Below the pieces are notes generated by a model that did not search any database, was not told where the DNA came from, and saw only the letters and a list, made by a program, of their open reading frames with translations. A DNA stretch of 64,000 nucleotides from Durusdinium trenchii (lineage: Eukaryota > Sar > Dinophyceae > Suessiales > Symbiodiniaceae): positions 1,524,455 through 1,588,454 of the forward strand of contig CAXAMN010026694.1 of the NCBI GenBank assembly GCA_963970005.1. The letters run 5' to 3'. Shown here piece by piece: positions 20,786-29,478 of this stretch (position 1 is the first letter of the stretch; each line of letters opens with the position of its first letter). The translations under genes and the position numbers were made by a program.

Positions 20786-23359
20786 TCATCCTGGGATCAA
20801 ACGTATCTGGCTGTTCGGCAAAATGTACGGAACCAGCTTGAGGATGGGGAAACGATCTGGGTAAGCCAGTTTCCTGGCGATCTGCGCATGCTTGGTCTCA
20901 ACGGCATTTAATTGCAAACTCTTCCATTCGCGGCGCTTGTCTAAAAGCATCCGCACCACAGCCTGCAGGCACATGGATGTATCCACGGCCAAATTGGCCC
21001 TACAGACTGAGTCGCGGATCTGATTGTCCCAATGCTCCAACAATGACACCTTTCCTTGTGAAATTGCACAAACTGAATTGGACTGAGCGGGCAACATCTT
21101 CGCCTTTTCTTTTTCTGCCAGGGGTGGATGCGACTCGGCTTCTTGCACCAAAAACGCTGCCATCAACACAGCGCACTGTGCTTTCAATGATGGTGCGTAG
21201 ATGAGCATCTCAAAGTCAAGTAACATCAGATCAGCAATGAACGATGCCGTTTTCCCCACGTCATCAACCATTGACAACCTGGCATAGACGATATAGCATT
21301 GCAAGAACCATTGAATAGTAGGATGGTGAAGCTTGAAATTGAGCTTGGGAAGCATCTCCTTCTCACATGTAAGCAACTGCGAAGAAGTGACTGACTTTCC
21401 GAGGCCTACGGCGGCATCTGCATACTCCACTGCATTTTCTTGCTTGTAGTACTCCTTGCTTTGTTCTGCAAAGCAATCTGCAATCTTGAGGCAAGTTGTC
21501 GCAACCACCTTGATGTGGTCTGGCACGACAGGCCTCTGCTGTAGAGTCAGGTACTTGTCGAAGATTGCACAAGCCAAATGGGCAGTGCCACTCCTCAAGA
21601 ACAGCTTGGTCGTCAAAGCAATGATAAAATCCACATGAGCTGCACGGGCATTTGCATCGAACTGAGGGGGCAGTGACCAATCCTCCAAAGTCCAGGAGGT
21701 TTTCTCCTGTTCGAGCATGACATTCAAGATGTCCCACACCATTTGTGAGTTCATCAAGCTGGACGGTATGGCTACAGGAGGCAATTCAGGGCTATCTGGA
21801 AGAACTGGCACTGCATTTCTCTCACGCAATGAAGGCATCCTGCCTGTCCATGGTGATCCACCAAGCTGCGGTTGTCGCCCGGTCAGCCACCGCTCTGTCA
21901 TAGGGTCTATGGGCTGCTGTGAATGCAGCCTTCTTCGGTCAAAAAAGGGCAACTGTAAGATGTCTTCACATGTTGCTCTTGATGAGGGTGGGATGGTCAC
22001 CGAGAGGTCGAGCAAAACCATGCCCTCCACACCTACCACTCTGGCCATCTGAGTTAGGTGCTGCAGGAAGTCCTCTCGATCTGGTTGTGCCTGCTGCAAC
22101 AAGAGCTCCTGATCCTGTTGACTTCTCAAACATGCAGCTCGAGTGACTTGTGGAAAGCTAAAGCCATCGTACAAGGGGAACTTTGGAGAGAAGTTCTTCG
22201 CTGTGACAGCCTCCGGCCAATTTCTCAGAGTTGGGGTGCCCAAAAGGCGAAAGATCCTGAAAAGGTGGTCGATCTCTGAATCTGATTGAAAAAGCGTCCG
22301 TCCAGTCGAGGCTTCAACAAACAAGCACCCGACAGACCATGTGTCCACTTTTGGACCATAGATCTCCTGTCGCAAAATCATCTCAGGACACCGGTACCAC
22401 AAGCGTCGCATTTCGCGACCTGACCGATCTCTCTCCTTTGGATCTTCTGGAGTGTAAGCCTGGAAGGGAACGTCAAGCATTCTTGTCGTGGTGAAATCAC
22501 CAATCTTCACAGTTCCCCACTGGTCGATGTAGATGTTGTCTGGCTTCAAGTTGCGGTGCATGAGGCCTTTGTGATGCAAGAAGTGGAGCCCTGTGAGCAT
22601 CTGCATGAAATTCTCTCGAACTTCTGCCATGCGCTGGGCAGGCAATTTGATTTCTAGCCTTTTGAACCAAGTACTCCAACTCTCATGCACAAATTCTGTG
22701 CACGTGACTGCACGCTTGTCCAGGATCTCGGCTCCAAAGTGCCTGACCACATTTGGATGCCGAAGCTCTGAAAGCAAAGCCGCCTCTCGGATGAAGGATG
22801 TGGGTACCCCATCATCCTTTCCTGCATTTGTGAGCTCCAAATCCACGACGCGCAGAAGGACCACATCTTCTGAGCCAAGCCGACGGCACTTGAAAATACG
22901 GCCTTTCGACCGTCTTTCAACAAGCTTCTCAATGACCACAAACTGATCCACAAGCCGAAGATGATGGGCCGCAAGGGACCAAAGCTCCTTCCCTTGTGCC
23001 ACTTCCCTCCATTGCTTGCACACAGGTGCCGCCTTTGTGACAATATCCGCGGCACCCAGCCGCCTGAAGACCTCAAGCCACAAGCTGAAGCAAGGAGCTT
23101 CTGTACGGGGAGTTCGAAAAGTTCTAGAGCATTCATCTTTCGAAAGCTTCAAGGGAGATTCCTCGGAATGGCTCTGCTTGCGGCGTTTGGTTGGTGAAAG
23201 AGCCATGCAATTGAAGCTGAATCTCGGCTGCAAGGGCCTCCTTTGGCAGATCGGTGTCTGCCGCCCTGGATGCGGAGTCATGCTCTCTTCATCATCCCCT
23301 ATGTTGGGACTGATGTTCTCCCCGAGGATGAAGCTACTTGGAGTCTGCTGCAAGGTCAT
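20786..23359 (-). CDS. F-box / CDK-like pseudokinase / cyclin fusion protein
   Basis: One uninterrupted 857-codon frame from the ATG at 23357-23359; an in-frame TGA lies 22 codons upstream. Residues about 91-127 form an F-box (SLWLEVFRRLGAADIVTKAA, then CKQWREVAQGKELW). Residues about 140-480 follow the CDK kinase fold: PTSFIREAALLSELRHPNVV matches the PSTAIRE helix, MHRNLKPDN the catalytic loop, and RRLWYRCPE the post-T-loop motif. Key residues are altered: no glycine loop, VAIK Lys replaced by Arg (VVLLRVV), HRD changed to HRN, DFG changed to DFT, and no activating Thr before WYR. Residues about 535-740 look like a cyclin box (HVDFIIALTTKLFL, LACAIFDKYL, HIKVVATTCLKIAD, LLTCEKEMLPKLNFKLHHPT). 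Known: F-boxes bind Skp1 in SCF ubiquitin ligases and cyclins activate CDKs. Inferred: an inactive CDK-cyclin module acting as an SCF substrate-binding arm. The lack of introns suggests a retroposed gene or a lineage with few introns. Confidence 0.85.
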   Translation of the reverse strand: MTLQQTPSSFILGENISPNIGDDEESMTPHPGRQTPICQRRPLQPRFSFNCMALSPTKRRKQSHSEESPLKLSKDECSRTFRTPRTEAPCFSLWLEVFRRLGAADIVTKAAPVCKQWREVAQGKELWSLAAHHLRLVDQFVVIEKLVERRSKGRIFKCRRLGSEDVVLLRVVDLELTNAGKDDGVPTSFIREAALLSELRHPNVVRHFGAEILDKRAVTCTEFVHESWSTWFKRLEIKLPAQRMAEVRENFMQMLTGLHFLHHKGLMHRNLKPDNIYIDQWGTVKIGDFTTTRMLDVPFQAYTPEDPKERDRSGREMRRLWYRCPEMILRQEIYGPKVDTWSVGCLFVEASTGRTLFQSDSEIDHLFRIFRLLGTPTLRNWPEAVTAKNFSPKFPLYDGFSFPQVTRAACLRSQQDQELLLQQAQPDREDFLQHLTQMARVVGVEGMVLLDLSVTIPPSSRATCEDILQLPFFDRRRLHSQQPIDPMTERWLTGRQPQLGGSPWTGRMPSLRERNAVPVLPDSPELPPVAIPSSLMNSQMVWDILNVMLEQEKTSWTLEDWSLPPQFDANARAAHVDFIIALTTKLFLRSGTAHLACAIFDKYLTLQQRPVVPDHIKVVATTCLKIADCFAEQSKEYYKQENAVEYADAAVGLGKSVTSSQLLTCEKEMLPKLNFKLHHPTIQWFLQCYIVYARLSMVDDVGKTASFIADLMLLDFEMLIYAPSLKAQCAVLMAAFLVQEAESHPPLAEKEKAKMLPAQSNSVCAISQGKVSLLEHWDNQIRDSVCRANLAVDTSMCLQAVVRMLLDKRREWKSLQLNAVETKHAQIARKLAYPDRFPILKLVPYILPNSQIRLIPG

Positions 23360-23422
23360 AGCACCCTCTCGGAGCTTCTTGTGCTCCGGCTCTCTGAACT
23401 CCAACCACTCGGAATGTTGCAA

Positions 23423-25066
23423 AAATCACAATATGCTGCCCCTTCTTTTGAGCCTATACTGAGCAGGTAATGTCATGACACACATGCCCTTGCACTCTGC
23501 AACATTCAAAGCAGCTCAAGTAGATTCTAAACATGTCTTCAAGCAGGTCCTCTCGACTCTAGACATGTTTTGGGCTTGTCTCATCCATGTCTTCGTGCTC
23601 ACACAAGCTGGTCAAGCCGGGCGTCCGAACGCTTTCTGCTCGCTGCAGTGCCTTCAGTGCCAAGACACTAATGCCTGGCACTGCAAGGCCTGGTGGTATC
23701 GATCGGAAGATCTCAACTGCCTGGCCATGAGCTCACCAGGTGCAGTAAGCGCCGAGCTTTCTGGTCCGGCTTAATATCTTTATTCGAATAAGTAATAGCA
23801 TTCATACTGTTGAAACATGAACAAAAAATACAGTCCTTGACCTGTTGAGAGATGTCTGGCAAAAACAGACTGGAACAGGGATCATACAGTACATTGGCTT
23901 GCATTTGATTTACACTGAGCAAAAGCACTCGAATAAGGTGGTTCTCTACAAAATGTCCATGAAATTCACTGTGGCATCACAATGACAAGTCAAGTGCTTT
24001 GCGGCCTTGATGGGCAAGTCGTTCTCGTTCAAGAGCCTTCCGCAGATGTGAGCCTTGCAAAGGCTAGGCATGTCTTTACGGGCCCGTTCTTGTACCAACA
24101 CACAGCATTGTATGTGACATTGATAATGTGACATTGATAATACGTTCATACCATCTTCAAAGATCATATCGTGAAGTTGTCCATTTCCTGCACAAGGTGG
24201 CTCCAGATTGGGAAAGCTAAAGTGCCTGCAGTAATCCTGCAAATATCTGTGGTTATGTAAGCACAGTATGGATTGCCAGTGATCAAGGAAAGAACGTGGA
24301 GTTGTTGTTGAGTCGTTGTTGGGGTGCGAATACAGGCGACCTTGTTGGTGTCGTTGTTTGCAAGAGTGTTGACAAGTGCGGCAGCGAAAGTTCGCAAGGT
24401 CTTGAGTATTTTGAGTCAAGCCAACGTAGAAAATTCCACAAGGATCTCTGCCCACAGTATGATTTGTGCTTGCAAGAGGTGCACTTTAGTGCACTTCGCA
24501 CTTAGATGGAATTGAGACATGTAGGAGACAGCTCCAGCTGCTCCTTTCCGGGAAACGATTCCTTTCGCACATTGATTTGAGTCCATGTGGGTTGATTTGG
24601 CCTGGACAGCAGGTATACATGCCCAAAGAAAAGCAATAGCAAACATACCACACAGTCACAAGCAATTCATCCCCTAACAATGTGAGGCTGGTTTGTGGAA
24701 GAAGTCCGGTGTGGAATGTAGGGAATGTCGTTCATCCTTCATTTGTATCACCACTGTAAAACTCGGAGCCAGTTTAGACGATCGATTAACATCTCACTTC
24801 CACTGTGTTTGATCTGAACATAAAGACGCGAGCAGCCTCCATCTTTTTGGACTGCTCAGGGCGTGGGGTCGAGCAGGTTTGGATCTGTCATTTGAAAGTC
24901 TGCCCAAAGATCAAGATCGACCCACTGATCTAGTAGTCTGGCCAATTAACCAAAAAGATGAGACAAAGGTTGACACAAGGTTGAGACACCAACCACTAGA
25001 ATCAATTTCGATCGATCAATCTAAGATCATGACCCAGGCCCCCTCCCACAGAGTCTTCACGATCGA
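23423..25066. other. Mostly non-coding; a short perfect tandem repeat and one possible secreted-protein exon
   Basis: A 14-bp unit (TGTGACATTGATAA) is repeated in tandem at 24113-24140. On the minus strand an ATG at 24646 opens a 76-codon frame beginning MFAIAFLWACIPAVQA, a plausible signal peptide. Cys-rich frames lie downstream toward 23946 and might be further exons. This is too weak to call a gene. Confidence 0.3.
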
Positions 25067-25072
25067 ACAAAC

Positions 25073-28054
25073 CTAACGAGAGTGCCTGAGCGCCGGAGGC
25101 CAAACGGGCTCGATCGTCGTCCAACCCGCTCGAGCGCCGCGCTCAAGATCACCTCTCGAAGGCCAGTCTGCAGGATTAGCGTCTGTCGATATTCTATCGA
25201 TAAAAACTCTGACCCTCAACTCAAGAGCTAACTCCCAAAAGACCGACACGAGCTTGCACACATCGGTCTTACTGGAGTAACCCTTGATCAGGGCACCTTC
25301 CACTGATTCAGAATCGATGAGCAAAATTAGATCTGAATTACGAACCCGGTCCTTAAAAGTGAACAAAGCAACAATTGGAACAACCATCTCGACCGGGACT
25401 ATTTGGGTCTGTCGAACCAACCAGGTCTCTTTCAGAGCGGCCGGCACGATCGCTGTGAACTGTCGTGGCGCGAGGAGCCTCCGGTCGAAAATTACCGCCT
25501 CTCTGGGGTCCGGTGTGAAGCCGTCCGTGAAGATGACAGCATCCGCTTGCTTCTTCACCTGCAGATCGATGGGTCGAGGCGGACCAGACTCCACTAGCGA
25601 TCGCCATTGACTTAGAGACTCCACGAGAGCATCATCAAGATTAAAACTCTCGGAAGGAGGAAACCTAGCATACTGCCTTTCGGAGATCACCCTAAGGAAC
25701 GCCCGTCCGACCTTACCCCAGAGTTGTGAGGCGCCGAACATTAATTTACCTTTGAGCTTTCCTGCCGAGCCCGGATCCAAAAGCCCGACTCTCAGGATGG
25801 CATCGATTTCTTCTAAAAGTTCGATCCTACGTTCGGCTTTGATCAAAAGGACGAAGCGTTCGAGATCATAGGTGACTCCTAAAATAGTAGGATCCCTACA
25901 CAGTTGGAGCTTCTTTTGATCAAACTTCGCTCCCAACCATAGGTGAACACACTCCGCAACAAGACGAGCACTCGTCACCGTTTCGAGCGGTTCAAACCCA
26001 TATTTATCATCATAGAAGCTAAAAGCAACAAGTTTGAACAACGAAACCAGGATCTCGTTTAGAGCAGCGGATCTACGGTTATAGTTGTAGACCGCCGATA
26101 CGAGTCCGAAAGAGTGTCCAATCATGATGAAAAAGTTGGGAACACCGCTACTTGGATCTTTCAAACAAATCACGGAAAACTTCCTATGATCCGGGCGGAT
26201 TGCGACCTGCCTGTAGGCCTTCCGCTCGTCGAGCACCCACCCGCCTAACTCCTTCCATGGAGCTGCCGATCTCAGGGCCCGGATGGCGGACACGTTCACA
26301 TCAGTCGAAGGCAGTTGGAGCTTCTCCGTGATGACCGTGATCTGGTTGATCAAATTGGTCGTGGCGCTGTCACATCCACGGACCTTGTTCTTTTGCACTA
26401 CCTCAAATCGCTGGGTTGGGATCCAATCATCAGAGCCGAGCTCGCTAGTGACTTCAGCTTCAGAACGAAATGGACCAATTGACGATCCTTCTTGCACATC
26501 CTCGATCGTTGCATCCCATATCTTTTGCAGATTCTCTGTCACTGGAACTGATGCTACCCGGCTCACGATCTTCTTCCGAATCTCCCAGGCCCGATCTAAA
26601 GCATGTTGAACTGGCAGTGCTTTCTGTGGCTTCTCAAAGGGTGGCCACCGACCGGTGGAGGCAATGTCGCCCACTATGGGGAAACCATGAAGAAGGAAAT
26701 CCGGCAGCCGTTGATCAACGGAGTGCACTGCCGCGAGCATCGCCCGATAGAGCTCAATGTGACACAACCGGCCCAGAAGGGGAGGCTCGTGATCCTCTGC
26801 GCCACGAAGCAACTTCCGCAGGTGGGGGTCCGGGAGAGCACGAAGAACTCGATCGGACTCAGGCAGAAGGCGATGGGCCTCTGCTTCCCAGAACATCAGC
26901 TGCTGGACTCGCTCGTGTTGAACACGCTGGGGATCTTGCGTGACAGCTGTAATTGCGTTCTGGAGCTCGTTTGGCAGAGCGGACAACTCAGTGAACGGAT
27001 GCGGGATCTCCAAGGACCACTTGATAGCCGCACCCGGCTCAAGCTCTTGTTGGATCAAAGGTTTGAGAGCCCCTCGCTTCATCTGATAACCAGCATGTTG
27101 AGCCAGTAATGCAGATCCTGCTTGTCGATGGACTGGCTTGGTGTTGACCAGACCCAAAGGACGTTTCCGCTCGGATGCTGCGAGAGAAAGACGAAAAGAG
27201 GGCTCCAGGTGATCCAGGTTCTGCTGATGAAGCCGCAGGATGATCTCAGCCAGGCGAGTGCACATAGGCTCAGGGTACACCTGAGCTTGTTTGGTCTTGA
27301 ACACCCATCGGTTGATCTTGTTGTTCCAGACCTTGCCTTTGAGCACCTCATGGTGATGGTTACCAGGGCAATGCACGCGCATCGCACCAAAGAGCTCAGA
27401 GGAGACCAGCAGACGTGTAGGCTTCATGGAGGGAGCACCGAATGCGCACTGGTCGAAGTCAACTTCGATCGCACGACACGCTTGCTGGAGCTCGCAGCAG
27501 GGCGGAGTGGCCCACAACAAGCTTTGCAAGGGGTTCTCGATCGAGAAGTCTCCACCCAAATGGAACACGATCAAACACAATTCCACGGATCGCAAAAGGA
27601 ACAAATTGCCCAGCAGAACCAGCGCTTCATTGTCTGATGAGAGCTGTGCAAGGCCGATAGGCTCCTGCGCCGAGCGTAGCGGCGGAGGACCGCCATCCAG
27701 TTTGCGAGCTGCAGAAAATGTGTTGCATGGAGTGCCACAGTGTGTGAAAAAGATCCCTCCAAGTTGAGCTACCTTGATGATGAACTCCCAAAAATCGGCA
27801 TCCAGGACATCACTAGCCACTGGGACCAGCTGCGAGACCGAAATGTCGATCGGTGGCAGACAGGGCAGGCCGCTGGCCCGTGCGGCCTGTGTGAGACAGG
27901 CTGTACCGGCAAACACCTCCAGGAAAAAGGGTCCCTGTTGAGCAACCAACCGCGGATCCCGCGGCACGTCGTCCCACGAGGACCATCCCGGATGCGCAGC
28001 TTTGGGCGGCCTCAAAGCTGTCTCCTCACTGAACGACCCCGGAGGCGGAGACAA
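25073..28054 (-). CDS. Pol: C5-methyltransferase-like domain, reverse transcriptase, RNase H
   Basis: Of 993 codons, residues about 43-275 match the order of C5-cytosine methyltransferase motifs: FLEVFAGTACL (motif I, SAM loop), CGTPCNTFSAARK (motif IV with the catalytic PC, residues 109-110), SIENP (motif VI Glu), FGAPSMKPTRLL (motif VIII region) and RLAEIILRL (motif X-like). The RT spans about 540-760, with LDERKAYRQVAI (motif A, about 605) and FYDDKYG (motif C, about 677, both Asp present). RNase H spans about 835-965: VIFTDGF, VEMVV, LIDSES and NPADWPSRG supply the acidic set. The frame has no ATG before motif I; it opens about 8 bp after the Gag-like stop, so translation probably depends on frameshift, coupling or an indel in this copy. 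Known: cytosine methyltransferases have been reported in dinoflagellate retrotransposons. Inferred: this domain could methylate the element's DNA. Confidence 0.85.
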   Translation of the reverse strand: MSPPPGSFSEETALRPPKAAHPGWSSWDDVPRDPRLVAQQGPFFLEVFAGTACLTQAARASGLPCLPPIDISVSQLVPVASDVLDADFWEFIIKVAQLGGIFFTHCGTPCNTFSAARKLDGGPPPLRSAQEPIGLAQLSSDNEALVLLGNLFLLRSVELCLIVFHLGGDFSIENPLQSLLWATPPCCELQQACRAIEVDFDQCAFGAPSMKPTRLLVSSELFGAMRVHCPGNHHHEVLKGKVWNNKINRWVFKTKQAQVYPEPMCTRLAEIILRLHQQNLDHLEPSFRLSLAASERKRPLGLVNTKPVHRQAGSALLAQHAGYQMKRGALKPLIQQELEPGAAIKWSLEIPHPFTELSALPNELQNAITAVTQDPQRVQHERVQQLMFWEAEAHRLLPESDRVLRALPDPHLRKLLRGAEDHEPPLLGRLCHIELYRAMLAAVHSVDQRLPDFLLHGFPIVGDIASTGRWPPFEKPQKALPVQHALDRAWEIRKKIVSRVASVPVTENLQKIWDATIEDVQEGSSIGPFRSEAEVTSELGSDDWIPTQRFEVVQKNKVRGCDSATTNLINQITVITEKLQLPSTDVNVSAIRALRSAAPWKELGGWVLDERKAYRQVAIRPDHRKFSVICLKDPSSGVPNFFIMIGHSFGLVSAVYNYNRRSAALNEILVSLFKLVAFSFYDDKYGFEPLETVTSARLVAECVHLWLGAKFDQKKLQLCRDPTILGVTYDLERFVLLIKAERRIELLEEIDAILRVGLLDPGSAGKLKGKLMFGASQLWGKVGRAFLRVISERQYARFPPSESFNLDDALVESLSQWRSLVESGPPRPIDLQVKKQADAVIFTDGFTPDPREAVIFDRRLLAPRQFTAIVPAALKETWLVRQTQIVPVEMVVPIVALFTFKDRVRNSDLILLIDSESVEGALIKGYSSKTDVCKLVSVFWELALELRVRVFIDRISTDANPADWPSRGDLERGARAGWTTIEPVWPPALRHSR

Positions 28055-28086
28055 AGACTCCGGGGTGGCCGAACGTCTTCAGTGAT

Positions 28087-29313
28087 TCACAGATGTTTGT
28101 TCTTGCGTTGATCACCAAAACGACAGCCGAGGGAGCAGTTGTAAAAAGGACAACGACGAGGGCCCGAGTACTTGAAAGAGGTGATCTTGGACCATTCCTT
28201 GGCCGGAACTCGCTCGTCACGGGCGGCCGTGCGAGGTTGGTTGGAGCTCGTGGCCTGAGTTTTGGCCTGCTTGAGCAAGGTCTTGGCCCTTTCTCTACGA
28301 GCTTTGTTCTTCCTGGCCTTGGCTGATTTAGTCCCTGATGGAGGAGACGTGGATCGCTGTCTCTTCATCGGCGGAGTCTTGGGAGCTTCCGCTTGATGCG
28401 CCTGCTTGAAGCGATCGAGTTCAGCGCTAGAGCGGGCATCGTTCCACAGCTGTTTGTGATGGTTGAGGACCTCCAACAATGCTGAGGAGTAGGTGGTGAA
28501 CTTCTTGCGCTGATCTGAGCTCAAGCGATGAACCTTCTTGCGAATGAGCGAGTCAACTGTGAGCAACAGGGCCAAACCTCGATTTTCATGTCTCCATTCC
28601 TCGAGATCCGAGAGATATTGGAGAGGGCCCGCTGCGATAGAGAAATCACAGATGTTCAAATACTCGAGCGTGACGAAAAACGCATGGAGCTTATCCATCA
28701 CTTGTTGTTCCGAAGCTGCTGGTGATGGTTGATCGATTGCCACCACCTTGAGAAGATCCTCAGCATTCTTGCTCAGGCCTGACTTCTGCGCGATCGACTC
28801 ATCTCTTGTCCGAATCTCACCTACCTCATAGAACTTCACCGAGCCGTGTACGAGGAAATCTCGTTGCACTCGTTCCACGAACTTGCGATGCGGTTCACGG
28901 TGGTGGGGGAGCAGGACATCTGGGCGTCGACCTACAAAAATCTCTCGAAACTCTGCACGATCATCCCCCGGGATTTCCGGAATCTTGGAGGGGTCCTCTT
29001 CCATTCGTGCACGACGAGCTGCAAAATGATCCTGCGTGGTGGAACAAGTCTTCCAAACCGCCGCCAGGGAGGTCAGTGCGAGTTCCTGAGCAGGACCATC
29101 CGGCCCCAGATCTGTGGCATCAGGGATCAAAGCCTGCAGGGTTGTCTTAACTGCGGCTATGTTGTCTCCGAGCATAGCGAAAGTCTCGACTGTGAGCAAT
29201 CGCCGATCGGCCACTAACCGACATAGGTCGGTCGGGAGCCTTTGTCTGCCGAAGACTTGCCGTAATGGCAGATCCGGGGTACGTGCTGAGTCGTACGTAG
29301 TTCGATCGACCAT
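28087..29313 (-). CDS. Gag-like protein with basic linker and Cys/His tail
   Basis: A 408-residue ORF with an ATG at 29311-29313. The middle is helical and acidic. A basic Lys/Arg-rich linker (KSAKARKNKARRERAKTLLK) precedes a C-terminal Cys/His cluster, CPFYNCSLGCRFGDQRKNKH, spaced C-x4-C-x3-C-x9-H. This is not the retroviral C-x2-C-x4-H-x4-C knuckle but is plausibly zinc-binding. It ends 33 bp before the Pol frame on the same strand, as expected for Gag before Pol. RNA packaging is inferred. Confidence 0.65.
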   Translation of the reverse strand: MVDRTTYDSARTPDLPLRQVFGRQRLPTDLCRLVADRRLLTVETFAMLGDNIAAVKTTLQALIPDATDLGPDGPAQELALTSLAAVWKTCSTTQDHFAARRARMEEDPSKIPEIPGDDRAEFREIFVGRRPDVLLPHHREPHRKFVERVQRDFLVHGSVKFYEVGEIRTRDESIAQKSGLSKNAEDLLKVVAIDQPSPAASEQQVMDKLHAFFVTLEYLNICDFSIAAGPLQYLSDLEEWRHENRGLALLLTVDSLIRKKVHRLSSDQRKKFTTYSSALLEVLNHHKQLWNDARSSAELDRFKQAHQAEAPKTPPMKRQRSTSPPSGTKSAKARKNKARRERAKTLLKQAKTQATSSNQPRTAARDERVPAKEWSKITSFKYSGPRRCPFYNCSLGCRFGDQRKNKHL

Positions 29314-29478
29314 GGCTTCTCGCTAAAAGATCAGGTTGGAAAAATTCGAGCTTAAATATGTGGATAGATTATTGAAAGAGAGTCATGACCAGACGACGCA
29401 CTCCCTTCGTCCTAGTGACACGGCCCGGCGCTGACCCGCCCTCTCCTAACGTTTTCCTGAGCAGAGAAAAAGACAGGG

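Noticed and set aside
23946-24646. Signal peptide plus Cys-rich frames as a secreted protein gene
   Set aside because: Exons could not be joined in phase, so it is mentioned only as a weak possibility in the intergenic entry.
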